The notes under the pieces are model-generated. The model saw only the letters and a list, made by a program, of their open reading frames with translations. It did no database searches and was not told where the DNA came from. The translations under genes and the position numbers were made by a program. Of a stretch of DNA of 64,000 nt, positions 25,057 to 34,073 are shown in pieces. Every line of letters starts with the position of its first letter. Position 1 is the first letter of the stretch. Where the stretch lies: assembly GCF_004005905.1 (NCBI RefSeq), contig NZ_SACO01000007.1:124001-188000 (forward strand). Reading direction: 5' to 3'. This DNA is from Novosphingobium umbonatum (GTDB lineage: Bacteria; Pseudomonadota; Alphaproteobacteria; Sphingomonadales; Sphingomonadaceae).

Positions 25057-27461
25057 TCGAGCTGCCCCCTGTCATCGCGCAATGGCTGGCGGGGCGGGGC
25101 TGGCAGTTGCGGCGGCATCAGGCGCAGGTTGCCGCCTTGGTAATGGGCGGCGAGCATGTTTTGCTGACGGCTGATACGGGCGCGGGCAAGACTTTGGCGG
25201 GTTTCCTGCCCACTCTGGTCGATGCGGCGCAGGGGTCTTTGTCCGACGGACTGCACACGCTCTATGTCTCGCCCCTGAAAGCGCTGGCCCATGATGTGCA
25301 GCGCGGGTTGATGACGCCGGTTGCGGAAATGGGGCTGGACCTGCGGATCGAGGCGCGCACCGGCGACACCTCCAGCGAGCGCAAGGCCAAACAGCGCAGC
25401 AACCCGCCTCATGTTTTGTTGACTACGCCCGAATCCCTGTCCCTGCTGCTGTCCTATCCGGAAAGCGCGGAGATGTTCGCCACCCTGCGCACTGTGGTGG
25501 TGGACGAGATCCATGCGCTGGCCGCCAGCAAGCGGGGTGATCTGTTGGCCCTGTCTCTGGCGCGGTTGCAAAGGCTGGCGCCGGAGATGCGCCGGATCGG
25601 CCTGTCAGCGACTTTGAGCGATGTGGAAGGTTTCCGCCGTTGGTTGGCGCCTGTGGGTCAGCAGGCCGCTTTGGTGGAGGGGGAGGCGGGCGCGCCCGCG
25701 CAAGTGTCCATCCTGTTGCCGCAGGGGGAGCGGATCCCGTGGAGCGGCCATGCGGCCAGCTGGGCCATCCCGCAGATTCTGGACCTGATCCGCAGCCATC
25801 GCACCACGTTGATTTTCACCAACACCCGCTTTCTGGCCGAATATACCTTTGGCCTGTTGTGGGAGGGCAATGAGGAGAACCTGCCCATCGGCATCCACCA
25901 CGGCAGCCTGTCGACCGAGGCCCGGCACAAGGTGGAAGGCGCGATGGCCGAGGGGCGGCTGCGCGCCTTGGTCTGCACCGCCAGCCTCGATCTGGGGGTG
26001 GATTGGGGCGACATTGATCTGGTGGTGCAGATGGGCGCCCCCAAGGGTTCCTCGCGCCTGTTGCAGCGCATCGGGCGGGCCAATCACCGGCTCGATTGCC
26101 CGTCCAAGGCGGTTTTGGTGCCGGGCAACCGGTTTGAATATCTGGAGGCACTGGCGGCGGTGGCCGCGGTCGAGGCAGGTACGCGCGATGGCGAAGGCTT
26201 GCGTGCGGGCAGTTTTGATGTGTTGGCGCAACATGTGCTGGGGCTGGCCTGCGCGGGGCCGTTTGATGGCGGGGCCTTGCTGGAGGAGGTTCGCCTTGCC
26301 GCGCCCTATGCCGATCTCTCCGCCGAGGCTTGGAGCCAAGTGTTGGGCTTTGTCTCGACCGGTGGCTATGCCCTGCGCGCCTATGACCGGTTTCGTCGGA
26401 TAACGCATGGGCGTGACGGCCTATGGCGGCTGACCCATCCCGATCTGGCGCGTAGCCATCGTTTGAATGCGGGCATCATTGTTGATGCCGATATGGTGGA
26501 GGTCGGTTTCCGCAATGGCCGCTCGCTGGGGCGGGTGGAGGAGGAATTTGCCGCGCAATTAACGCCGGGGGATACGTTCCGTTTTGCTGGCCTTGATCTG
26601 GCGGTCGAAGGCTTTCGCGAGGGCACCTTGCTGGTGAAAGCAGCCAAAAGATCGGCGGCGATCCCCAGTTATAATGGGGCGCGAATTCCGATCTCATCCC
26701 ATCTGGCCGATCGGGTGCGGGCGATTCTGGCCGATCAGGCGGGGTGGCGGGATTTTCCGCAGGATGTGCGCGAATGGTTGGCGATGCAGGCCAAGGTCTC
26801 CACCGTGCCCGCGCCCGATGAACTGCTGGTCGAAAGCTTTCCCCACAAGGACCGGCATTACGCGGTGTTCTATACGTTTGAAGGCTGGCCCGCGAATCAG
26901 TCACTGGGTATGTTGTTGACGCGGCGGATGGAGGTGCAGGGGCTGGCGCCCTTGGGTTTTGTCGCCAATGATTATGCTTTGGCGGTCTGGGGCCTCAATC
27001 CGGTCGAGTCGCCGCAAGACTTGCTCTCGCCCGATATTCTGGTTGATGAATTTGTCGCCTGGGTCGAGAACTCCTACCTGTTGCGCCGAGCCTTCCGAGA
27101 GGCTTCGGTGATCTCGGGCCTGATCGAAAGGCAGATGCCGGGCAAGCGCAAGACCAACCGGCAGGTGACCTTCTCCAGCGATCTGATCTACGATGTGCTG
27201 CGCCGCTACGAGCCGGAGCATCTGTTGATGCAGGCTGCATGGGCCGATGCGCGGCAGAAGATGACTGATGTTGACCGGGTCGCGCAGGTTCTGGAGCGGG
27301 CAGGGCGCGCGGTGCGGCATTTGCGCCTGTCGCGGGTCAGCCCTTTGGCCGTGCCTACGCTGACCATGATCGGGCGTGAGAGCCTGCCTGCGGGGGCTGC
27401 CGATGACGCCCTATTGGTCGAGGCCGAGGATTGGGCCGCTGTCGCCATGGGTGGGACTTAA
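25053..27461 (+). CDS. Lhr-type DEXH helicase (ligase-associated DNA damage response class)
   Basis: 802 residues if it starts at the TTG at 25053, overlapping the mutase stop by 4 bases and giving MIELPPVIAQWLAGRGWQLR, the usual N-terminus of this class. The superfamily 2 motifs are in order: ADTGAGKT (I), VVDEIHALAASKRGD (II), SATLSD (III), QRIGRANHR (VI). The C-terminal winged-helix and Lhr-core regions end with LTRRMEVQGLAPLGFVAND and KTNRQVTFSSDLIYDVL. Relatives are 3'-5' helicases usually encoded beside a small ATP-dependent DNA ligase and an exonuclease; those partners are absent here. Confidence 0.9.
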   Translation: MIELPPVIAQWLAGRGWQLRRHQAQVAALVMGGEHVLLTADTGAGKTLAGFLPTLVDAAQGSLSDGLHTLYVSPLKALAHDVQRGLMTPVAEMGLDLRIEARTGDTSSERKAKQRSNPPHVLLTTPESLSLLLSYPESAEMFATLRTVVVDEIHALAASKRGDLLALSLARLQRLAPEMRRIGLSATLSDVEGFRRWLAPVGQQAALVEGEAGAPAQVSILLPQGERIPWSGHAASWAIPQILDLIRSHRTTLIFTNTRFLAEYTFGLLWEGNEENLPIGIHHGSLSTEARHKVEGAMAEGRLRALVCTASLDLGVDWGDIDLVVQMGAPKGSSRLLQRIGRANHRLDCPSKAVLVPGNRFEYLEALAAVAAVEAGTRDGEGLRAGSFDVLAQHVLGLACAGPFDGGALLEEVRLAAPYADLSAEAWSQVLGFVSTGGYALRAYDRFRRITHGRDGLWRLTHPDLARSHRLNAGIIVDADMVEVGFRNGRSLGRVEEEFAAQLTPGDTFRFAGLDLAVEGFREGTLLVKAAKRSAAIPSYNGARIPISSHLADRVRAILADQAGWRDFPQDVREWLAMQAKVSTVPAPDELLVESFPHKDRHYAVFYTFEGWPANQSLGMLLTRRMEVQGLAPLGFVANDYALAVWGLNPVESPQDLLSPDILVDEFVAWVENSYLLRRAFREASVISGLIERQMPGKRKTNRQVTFSSDLIYDVLRRYEPEHLLMQAAWADARQKMTDVDRVAQVLERAGRAVRHLRLSRVSPLAVPTLTMIGRESLPAGAADDALLVEAEDWAAVAMGGT

Positions 27462-27476
27462 ATCTCGTGGGCAAAC

Positions 27477-27503
27477 AAAAAGGGGCGGATTGCTCCGCCC
27501 CTT
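27477..27503. terminator. Bidirectional terminator between the helicase and exbD genes
   Basis: AAAGGGGCGGA-TTGC-TCCGCCCCTTT is a perfect stem with a 4-base loop between convergent genes, with A-rich and T-rich flanks. Confidence 0.85.
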
Positions 27504-27526
27504 TCATGCTGTGCTAATCAGTCTGA

Positions 27527-27979
27527 TTACTCGGACTTGGCGTTGGGAGCCTTAGCAAAAGCAGCATAGCGTTCGTTGCCGACGAAGCCGAACTTCGTCA
27601 CTTCCGAAGCCTTGATCACGTTCAGAACCTTTACGGTCAGGTCGTAACCGGCCTGGGCATCGGGTTCGAACTGCAGTTCGGGTTCCGGCTGCATCTGGGT
27701 CGTACCCTTCAGGTTCGACATCAGAATCGCCAGCTCGATCGGGGTGCCGTTCCAGAGGATCTGGTTTTGCGGCGAGACCACAACCTTGTTCTTCACAGGG
27801 TCGATCGGGGGCTTAACAGCATTCGGGTTCGGGGTAGGCAGATCGATGTTCACCGCATGGGTCGCCACCGGAATGGTGATGATGAACATGATCAGCAGAA
27901 CGAGCATAACGTCGATAAGAGGAGTGGTGTTCATCTCCCCCATCGGCTCGCCGTCGTCTTTTCCTGCCGACATAGCCAT
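27527..27979 (-). CDS. exbD: ExbD/TolR family protein, second copy
   Basis: 150 residues. A short cytoplasmic N-terminus (GEMNTTPLIDVMLVLLIMF) leads into the single transmembrane helix carrying the proton-relay aspartate in PLIDVML, then a periplasmic domain. With ExbB it converts the proton gradient into TonB motion. The start is preceded by CGGAG. It follows the first exbD by 33 bases. Two exbD genes behind tonB-exbB also occur in xanthomonads and caulobacters, where the second copy is needed only for some substrates. Confidence 0.9.
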   Translation of the reverse strand: MAMSAGKDDGEPMGEMNTTPLIDVMLVLLIMFIITIPVATHAVNIDLPTPNPNAVKPPIDPVKNKVVVSPQNQILWNGTPIELAILMSNLKGTTQMQPEPELQFEPDAQAGYDLTVKVLNVIKASEVTKFGFVGNERYAAFAKAPNAKSE

Positions 27980-28012
27980 AGGATTTTACTCCGTTATTCT
28001 AGAGTGGCTGGA

Positions 28013-28549
28013 TCAGCCGTTCGGATCGACCGGGGTCGAGATGAAGCCCACAGTGGGGTAACCGGCGCGCTGCACGTTGAAGATCGCACCAGCGACGCAG
28101 CGCCAGGGGGCTTCCACGTCGGCACGGATGTGAACCTGGGGAACCTTATCGGGGTTCTCGCGCAGAGCTTCGGCACCGCCTTCGCGCTTCACGATTTCGT
28201 CAAGACGCTTGAAAGCCTTGTCGAACAGCTCGGTCGAATCGACGGGAGTGACGTTGTTAAAATACACGCGGCATTCACCGCCACGCTGTGCACCCTCGAA
28301 GCCCGGGTCGCCCGCGCTGCGACCAGCAGCGTCGGTGGTGCTGACCGTGATCAGCAGGTTTTCGACCTTGTCCTTCGATTCCTGTGAAACCATCACAGGG
28401 ATCTTCAGCTTCTGGATCGTCTGGATAGCGACGGGAACTGCGATCAGGAAGATGATCAGCAGCACCAGCATCACGTCCACCAGCGGGGTGGTGTTGATGT
28501 CGGACATCGGCTTCTCTTCGCCGCCCGCACCGCCAACAGCCATTGCCAT
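28013..28549 (-). CDS. exbD: ExbD/TolR family protein, first copy
   Basis: 178 residues. The transmembrane helix follows SDINTTPLVDVMLVLLIIF with the conserved Asp in PLVDVML. The periplasmic region is longer than in the second copy and has an extra loop (TDAAGRSAGDPGFEGAQRGG) and two cysteines. The N-terminal Gly-rich lead is MAMAVGGAGGEEKP. It lies 147 bases downstream of exbB; that gap holds two strong hairpins. Function is as for ExbD: part of the inner-membrane TonB motor. Confidence 0.9.
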   Translation of the reverse strand: MAMAVGGAGGEEKPMSDINTTPLVDVMLVLLIIFLIAVPVAIQTIQKLKIPVMVSQESKDKVENLLITVSTTDAAGRSAGDPGFEGAQRGGECRVYFNNVTPVDSTELFDKAFKRLDEIVKREGGAEALRENPDKVPQVHIRADVEAPWRCVAGAIFNVQRAGYPTVGFISTPVDPNG

Positions 28550-28611
28550 GTTATGATCCTACTCTTGCAATGCCCTCTCGATAAAGAGGAGGGATTGGGG
28601 GGAGGGGAGGA

Positions 28612-28682
28612 GGGAAGCCCTACCGCATGCCGCGCAGGGCTTCCCTTGAAGGTCGGGGCCAAGAATGGCCTTGTCCCCGACC
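28612..28682 (-). promoter_or_regulatory. Two consecutive hairpins in the exbB-exbD spacer
   Basis: In the 147-base gap between exbB and exbD, 28612-28645 pairs as GGGAAGCCCT with AGGGCTTCCC. 28651-28682 pairs as GGTCGGGGCC with GGCC and CCCCGACC. No T-run follows on the minus strand. Structures placed here could stop decay from the 3' side or partly terminate, giving more ExbB than ExbD. Confidence 0.55.
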
Positions 28683-28696
28683 GTTCTCCTCATGTC

Positions 28697-29446
28697 TTAC
28701 TTCTTGGCGGCAGGAGCCGGAGCAGCCTTCACCGGGGCAGCAGGCAGAGCCGGCTTGATGGCGCCCTTCGAGTTGATGTAGGCCAGCACGTCCGACGAGA
28801 AGCCGTTCAGCAGTTCGTTGATGCGCTTGTTGCGCGACTGCAGGAAGTTGTAGGCAAGCACGGCAGGCACAGCAACGAGCAGACCGATGGCGGTCATGAT
28901 CAGAGCTTCACCCACGGGACCGGCAACCTTGTCGATCGAAGCCGAACCGGCCAGACCGATGGCGATCAGAGCGCGGTAGATGCCGACCACGGTACCGAAC
29001 AGACCCACGAAAGGCGCGGTCGAACCCACGGTGGCGAGGAAGGGCAGGCCGCGAGCCAGGAAAGCGCCGATCGAGGCTTCGGTGCGAGCCAGCGAACCAT
29101 GCACCCAGTCATGGGCTTCGAGCGAGTCAGCCATCTTGCCGTGGTTTTCTTCAGCCAGGATACCGGCTTCCACGATGTCGCGGAACGGGCTCTGCTTGTC
29201 GAGCTTGGCAGCGCCTTCCTTCAGCGAACCGGCCTTCCAGAAGGCGCCCAGGTTCTTGTACTGCTTGAAGATCTTGGCCTGGTCCGACCAGCGGGTGAAC
29301 AGCACAAAGAACGAACCGAACGAGAAGATCGCCATGATCGTCACGGTCGACTGTGCGATGATACCGCCCTGTTCAAGGGCTTCCTTGAAGCCGAACTTGT
29401 TCTGCGGAGCCGCGTTGGCGGCGGCGGCGAGAATATCAATAAGCAT
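28697..29446 (-). CDS. exbB: ExbB/TolQ proton-channel protein
   Basis: 249 residues with the three-helix MotA/TolQ/ExbB fold: TM1 near STVTIMAIFSFGSFFVLF, then after a long cytoplasmic loop TM2 (GLPFLATVGSTAPFVGLFGTVVGIYRA) and TM3 (VGEALIMTAIGLLVAVPAVLAYNF). The signature TAPFVGLFGTV is intact. It assembles as a pentamer around ExbD and drives TonB. The C-terminal tail is Ala/Pro/Lys-rich (PALPAAPVKAAPAPAAKK), which is unusual for E. coli ExbB but seen in sphingomonads. Confidence 0.93.
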   Translation of the reverse strand: MLIDILAAAANAAPQNKFGFKEALEQGGIIAQSTVTIMAIFSFGSFFVLFTRWSDQAKIFKQYKNLGAFWKAGSLKEGAAKLDKQSPFRDIVEAGILAEENHGKMADSLEAHDWVHGSLARTEASIGAFLARGLPFLATVGSTAPFVGLFGTVVGIYRALIAIGLAGSASIDKVAGPVGEALIMTAIGLLVAVPAVLAYNFLQSRNKRINELLNGFSSDVLAYINSKGAIKPALPAAPVKAAPAPAAKK

Positions 29447-29547
29447 GCGATGGTCCTCTCAAAGGGCTCTCGAACAGAGAATAGATGTAAATGGCAGCAG
29501 GATGGGCACAGCGCCGCAAGCCCGCCAAAAATCAAATGGTCGGCGGA

Positions 29548-30207
29548 TCAATCCTTGGGGATGACCCACTTCACGCGGTTGGAATAGACGCCGGTGGTGG
29601 GCTGGCCTTCACCGTCCTTGGCAGGCGCGAAACGGGCGCGGCTGCTTGCATATTTGCAAGTCGCGGCGTCGAGTTCCGAGTTGCCCGAAGACAGGGTGAT
29701 TTCGCAACCGGTTACGCGGCCATCAGGACCAACCGTCAGCTTGAAGCCGGTGGTGCCCTGCACGCCTTCACGCAGGGGGCGCGAAGGATAGTCTTCCGGC
29801 GTTACCCAGTTGGCAGGGTTGCCCTTGGGGGCAGCGCCAACGGGCTGGAAGCGCGGGGCCGGCGGTGCGGGTGCAGCAGGCGGGGCCAGCACAGGGGCAG
29901 GCGGAGCCACCGGCGGAGCAACCGCAACGGTTTCGATCGTCGGCGCCGTTACGGGCGCGACGTTAACCGGCGGCGGGGGAGCCACAACCGGCGGCGGAGG
30001 CACATCGTCCTTCGGCGGCGGCGGCGGCGGCGGCGGCGGTTTCACTTCGTCCTTGATGTCGACAGTGGTCACCTTCTTCATGATCTTCGTGGCCGCCTCA
30101 TAAGCAAGCCCGGTGACCAGAGCGTAACCAACTCCCGCGTGAATCAAGGCAACGATGACGATAGCGGTAATACGATTACCGCTCATCTGTTGATCAGCGT
30201 AGGCCAT
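29548..30207 (-). CDS. tonB: TonB energy-transducer protein
   Basis: 219 residues. An N-terminal membrane anchor (ITAIVIVALIHAGVGYALV) retains the His of the TonB SxxxH-type helix. A proline-rich spacer follows with a run of nine prolines and PPPPP repeats, and a C-terminal TonB domain (YPSRPLREGVQGTTGFKLTV, VTGCEITLSSGNSELDAATC). It spans the periplasm and pulls on the TonB box of outer-membrane receptors such as the one at 7403. It is the first gene of the tonB-exbB-exbD-exbD operon. Confidence 0.93.
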   Translation of the reverse strand: MAYADQQMSGNRITAIVIVALIHAGVGYALVTGLAYEAATKIMKKVTTVDIKDEVKPPPPPPPPPKDDVPPPPVVAPPPPVNVAPVTAPTIETVAVAPPVAPPAPVLAPPAAPAPPAPRFQPVGAAPKGNPANWVTPEDYPSRPLREGVQGTTGFKLTVGPDGRVTGCEITLSSGNSELDAATCKYASSRARFAPAKDGEGQPTTGVYSNRVKWVIPKD

Positions 30208-30557
30208 TCAGACGCATCACTCCATACAAATGCCCGGGAAAATCCCGGGCCAACCGCGCATCGCATGGCCAAAGGCCAGCCATGCACGGGAAAGCTCAAT
30301 TCCACCCTGCCGGACAAACCGGATTGTCGTGGGGCCTCCATAATGGAGACTTCCGCGACCTTTTTAGGGTCCTTCCCATAGGGAGGCCCGGTTTTGCCCG
30401 AAGCTTAACCACCTTGTTACCCACGTGCAACGGCTTATCGGCAAAACGTTGCAGTTCACGGAAAATTCATAGGTATTAGGCTTAGCAAGGTGCATATTAT
30501 GCCGCTATACCTGCGGGCCATATGCGCCAACCTCCTCATATACCGGAGTTTTCCGAA
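30208..30557. other. Divergent control region of the tonB operon and a secreted-protein gene
   Basis: 350 bases without a gene. On the tonB side, two hairpins sit in the probable 5' leader: CCCGGG-AAAAT-CCCGGG at 30233-30249, and GCATGG with CCATGC at 30263-30286. Further out, a minus-strand TTGCAC, 17 bases, TAAGCT arrangement (about 30414-30442 read on the plus strand) is a plausible sigma-70 promoter. On the other side, CCGGAG precedes the plus-strand start at 30558. I see no clear Fur box. Confidence 0.45.
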
Positions 30558-31406
30558 ATGTTGCCTCGATTCGCGCGTGGGTTACTCCTTGGTTCTGCCG
30601 CGTGTCTTACGCTGTCATTAGTGCCCCAGAAAGGTACGGCGCAAGCCCTTACGTCAAATGTCGTACAATCTTATTCCGATCTGGCCGATCTCTCCGATTC
30701 GGCGGCAATGGTCGAACAGGTCGAAATCAAATCGGTCATTCCGCTCTTGCCGAATCAGCAGGCTGGCGTGGCCAAAGGGCGGCTGCGCGCCTATGTAGAA
30801 GCGCGTCCAATCAATGCCTTGCGTGGCGAAACACTCTATTATCCGCTGGTGCGCTATCTGGTCGATCTGCCGGTCAATGAACAGGGCAAGCTGCCCAAGC
30901 TGACCAAAACGCAGGCGGTAATTTTCGCACGCGAGGCCGGTGGCACGCCCGGAGATCTGCAATTGGTCGCGCCGGATGCGCAACTGGCATGGAGCGCCCC
31001 GCTGGAGGCCAATCTGCGCTTCATCCTTGGTGAATTAACCGCCCCCGAAGCGCCGCCACGTGTAACCGGAATCTCCATGGCTTTTTACCAGCCTGGTGAT
31101 TTGGCGGGGGAAGGCGAGACGCAGATGTTCCTGACCACCGCCAATAACAAGCCTGCCGCGATCGTGGTGCAGCATCGCGCGGGCGAGCCTTTGCGCTGGA
31201 CCGCCAGCTTTGCCGAAGTGGTTGATCCTTCGGTCACGCCGCCTGCGGTCAACACTTTGGGTTGGTATCGACTGGCGTGCTTCCTGCCTACCAGCCTGCC
31301 CAGCGCGGTCAATCTGGGCGAAACGCCCGAGGCCAAGGCGCAGGCCGCGCAGGACTATCTGGCGGTGCGCGCCGCTTTGGGCCCCTGCGGGCGTCAGCGT
31401 AAATAG
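30558..31406 (+). CDS. Secreted protein of unknown function
   Basis: 282 residues from the ATG at 30558 with CGGAG upstream. An N-terminal signal peptide (RFARGLLLGSAACLTLSLVP) ending near GTAQA predicts export to the periplasm. The body is mixed alpha/beta with no motif I recognise; two Cys in the C-terminal third (LACFLPTS and ALGPCGRQ) could form a disulphide. Codon use matches the neighbours, so it is a real gene. It lies between the tonB operon (divergent) and hom (same strand, 101 bases on). I do not assign a function. Confidence 0.8.
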   Translation: MLPRFARGLLLGSAACLTLSLVPQKGTAQALTSNVVQSYSDLADLSDSAAMVEQVEIKSVIPLLPNQQAGVAKGRLRAYVEARPINALRGETLYYPLVRYLVDLPVNEQGKLPKLTKTQAVIFAREAGGTPGDLQLVAPDAQLAWSAPLEANLRFILGELTAPEAPPRVTGISMAFYQPGDLAGEGETQMFLTTANNKPAAIVVQHRAGEPLRWTASFAEVVDPSVTPPAVNTLGWYRLACFLPTSLPSAVNLGETPEAKAQAAQDYLAVRAALGPCGRQRK

Positions 31407-31445
31407 GTTGGGTGCAAATAAGCCGACGTAAAATCAACTTCTCGT

Positions 31446-31491
31446 CCACGCCCCATTGCGGCGCGCTTCATTGCGCCTTAGGGGGGCGTGG
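31446..31491 (+). promoter_or_regulatory. Stem-loop in the leader of hom
   Basis: CCACGCCCC pairs with GGGGCGTGG, enclosing a second GGCGC/GCGCC stem. It ends 16 bases before the hom start. It could end the upstream transcript or control hom; there is no U-tract and no leader peptide rich in Thr, Ile or Met. Confidence 0.4.
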
Positions 31492-31507
31492 CGTGAAAGG
31501 AAGTAAC

Positions 31508-32863
31508 ATGGTCGAGACGACACAAGCAGCATCCCCCGCGAAGCAACCCTTGCGAATTGCCCTTGCCGGGCTGGGCACGGTGGGCGTGGGCGTTATCAAG
31601 CTGATTGAGGCCAACGCAGGCTTGATTGCCCGCCGCGCCGGACGTCCGATTATGATTACCGCCGTTTCGGCCCGCAGCCGTGGGCGCGATCGTGGCATCG
31701 ATCTGGCCAGCTACGCGTGGGAAGATGACATGACCGCGCTGGCCGCCCGTCCCGACGTGGATGTGGTGGTGGAACTGGTGGGTGGTTCCGATGGACCGGC
31801 TCTGGTGCTGGCGCGTAACGCCATTGCGCAGGGCAAGGCGCTGATCACCGCCAACAAGGCGATGATCGCCCATCACGGCATGGCTTTGGCACAGGCGGCC
31901 GAGCAGAAGGGCGTGGCCATCCGTTTCGAAGCCGCCGTGGCCGGTGGCATTCCCGTGATCAAGGGCCTGCGCGAAGGCGCGGCGGCCAATCGCGTGGAGC
32001 GGATTTTCGGCATCCTCAACGGCACTTGCAACTATATCCTGTCGACCATGGAAGACACGGGCCGCGATTTCGCCGAGGTGTTGGCCGAGGCGCAGGCCAA
32101 GGGCTATGCCGAGGCCGATCCCACCTTTGACATCGAAGGGATTGATGCAGCGCATAAGCTGTCGATCCTGTCAGCCATTGCCTTTGGCGCGAAGATCGAT
32201 TTTGCCAGCGTCGATACGCAGGGCATCAGCCGCATTCTGGCCGCCGATATCGCGCAGGCCGACGCCTTGGGCTATTGCATCCGCCTGATCGGCACCGCCG
32301 AGGCTGATGCTGGTCCCGATGGCACGCCCGGCCTGTTCCAGCGCGTCGCGCCGCATCTGGTGCCGGTGGACAATCTGTTGGCCCATGTCGACGGCCCGAC
32401 CAATGCTGTCGTGGTGGAAGGCAATTTCTCGGGCCGCCTGCTGTTTCAGGGCGCCGGTGCCGGTGATGGCCCGACCGCCAGCGCGGTGGTGGCCGATATT
32501 ATCGACATCGCGCGCGGCATGGACACCGGCTTTGAAGCCGACATGGCCTTCTCCATCCCCGTCGACGGGTTGGAAGCGATGGCACCCGCGCCCTCGGGCC
32601 ATCGCATCGGCCGCAGCTATATCCGCTTCCTTGTGGCGGACCGTCCGGGCGTGTTGGCTGAAATCACCGCCGCTATGCGCGATGCGGGCGTTTCCATCGA
32701 GAGCCTGATCCAGAAGGGTCAGGCCACGCAGGGCGGTGCGGTGCTGGTGGCGATTGTCACCCATGAAGTGGCCGAGGCCGCCGTGACCGAAGCGCTGCGC
32801 TTGCTGGATGGTTCGCCCAGTCTGGTGGCGCAGCCGTTGGTGATGCAGATTCTGGGCAATTAA
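31508..32863 (+). CDS. hom: Homoserine dehydrogenase
   Basis: 451 residues; start at the ATG 31508 behind GAAAGGAAG. The NAD(P) motif is ALAGLGTVGVGVIKLIE, the catalytic-domain signature GILNGTCNYILSTME and the substrate block YAEADPTFDIEGIDAAHKL. A C-terminal ACT domain begins about residue 375 (RFLVADRPGVLAEITAAMRD), where threonine feedback is sensed in this family. It reduces aspartate semialdehyde to homoserine, the branch point to threonine, methionine and isoleucine. glpX follows, as in many alphaproteobacteria. Confidence 0.95.
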   Translation: MVETTQAASPAKQPLRIALAGLGTVGVGVIKLIEANAGLIARRAGRPIMITAVSARSRGRDRGIDLASYAWEDDMTALAARPDVDVVVELVGGSDGPALVLARNAIAQGKALITANKAMIAHHGMALAQAAEQKGVAIRFEAAVAGGIPVIKGLREGAAANRVERIFGILNGTCNYILSTMEDTGRDFAEVLAEAQAKGYAEADPTFDIEGIDAAHKLSILSAIAFGAKIDFASVDTQGISRILAADIAQADALGYCIRLIGTAEADAGPDGTPGLFQRVAPHLVPVDNLLAHVDGPTNAVVVEGNFSGRLLFQGAGAGDGPTASAVVADIIDIARGMDTGFEADMAFSIPVDGLEAMAPAPSGHRIGRSYIRFLVADRPGVLAEITAAMRDAGVSIESLIQKGQATQGGAVLVAIVTHEVAEAAVTEALRLLDGSPSLVAQPLVMQILGN

Positions 32864-32905
32864 GCTTTGGCCTGAAAGGGCGTGATGCCCTGAAAGTGTC
32901 GTAAG

Positions 32906-32939
32906 AGAAGCGTCGGGGGGTTGGGCCTCCGGCGCTTCT
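32906..32939 (+). terminator. Rho-independent terminator after hom
   Basis: AGAAGCG...CGCTTCT closes a stem with further CGG/CCG pairs inside, followed by TTTGCTTT. It lies 42 bases after the hom stop, so glpX probably has its own promoter. Confidence 0.75.
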
Positions 32940-33092
32940 TTGCTTTCAGGCTCCGGATTGGGTGCGGCACTCGACAGGGGCTGGCGCTACGCTTATGGGC
33001 TGTTTCTTGCATAGGTATTCAGACGGGTGATAGGCTAAGCCTGACATATGCTGATGCCAAGCGAAGAGCAGTTTCACAGGAAAGGCCCATCC

Positions 33093-34073
33093 ATGACCCA
33101 GACGCCTGCCAGCCAAATTCTTGACCGCGTGCTTGTTTTGGAAATGGTGCGCGTGACCGAGGCGGCGGCGATTGGCGCGGCGCGGATGATCGGGCGGGGT
33201 GATGAAAAGGCGGCGGATGCGGCGGCTGTAGAAGCCATGCGGGCCAAGCTCAACGAATTGGACATCGACGGCACGGTGGTGATCGGCGAGGGCGAACGCG
33301 ACGAGGCGCCCATGCTCTATATTGGCGAGAAGGTGGGCCGCGCGATCGACAAAGGCCCGCGCATCGATATCGCGCTCGATCCGCTGGAAGGCACCACGAT
33401 CACTGCCAAGGCCGGTCCCAATGCGCTGGCGGTGCTGGCCATTGCCGAAGAGGGCGGGCTGCTGAATGCGCCGGACGTTTATATGGACAAGCTTGCGGTG
33501 GGGCCGGGCTATCCCGAAGGCATTATCGATCTCAACAAAAGCGCGACCGAGAATGTGCAGGCGGTGGCCGCGGCCAAGGGGGGGGCGCCCGAGGATATTG
33601 TGGTCTGCGTTCTGGACCGCCCGCGCCATGGCGAATTGATTGCCGAATTGCGCGGTATCGGCTGCGGGGTCTATCTGATCGGCGATGGCGATGTGGCTGG
33701 CGTTATCGCCACTAGTAACGAGGATACCAACATCGACCTCTATATGGGGCAGGGCGGCGCGCCCGAAGGCGTGCTGGCGGCGGCGGCTCTGCGCTGTGTT
33801 GGGGGGCAGATGAAGGGACGTCTGGTGTTCCGCAATGAGGATGAGCGGTTGCGCGCCCGCCAATGGGGCATCACCGATTTGAACAAAATCTATGATCTGA
33901 CCGATCTGGCCAAGGGTGACTGCATCTTTGCCGCGACCGGCGTCACCGATGGATCGCTGCTCAAAGGGGTCAAGCGGTTGAAGAATGGCCGGATGACCAC
34001 CGAAAGCGTGGTGATGCGCGCCAGCACCGGCACCATCCGCTGGGTCAAGGGCGACCGCCGCATCATCGTCTGA
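33093..34073 (+). CDS. glpX: Fructose-1,6-bisphosphatase class II
   Basis: 326 residues, starting at ATG 33093 with CAGGAAAGG upstream. It carries the metal-binding IGEGERDEAPML and the DPLEGT motif of the Li-sensitive phosphatase superfamily, plus the GlpX block LDRPRHGELIAELR. It hydrolyses fructose 1,6-bisphosphate in gluconeogenesis, possibly also sedoheptulose bisphosphate. Family length is about 320-340. Confidence 0.95.
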   Translation: MTQTPASQILDRVLVLEMVRVTEAAAIGAARMIGRGDEKAADAAAVEAMRAKLNELDIDGTVVIGEGERDEAPMLYIGEKVGRAIDKGPRIDIALDPLEGTTITAKAGPNALAVLAIAEEGGLLNAPDVYMDKLAVGPGYPEGIIDLNKSATENVQAVAAAKGGAPEDIVVCVLDRPRHGELIAELRGIGCGVYLIGDGDVAGVIATSNEDTNIDLYMGQGGAPEGVLAAAALRCVGGQMKGRLVFRNEDERLRARQWGITDLNKIYDLTDLAKGDCIFAATGVTDGSLLKGVKRLKNGRMTTESVVMRASTGTIRWVKGDRRIIV

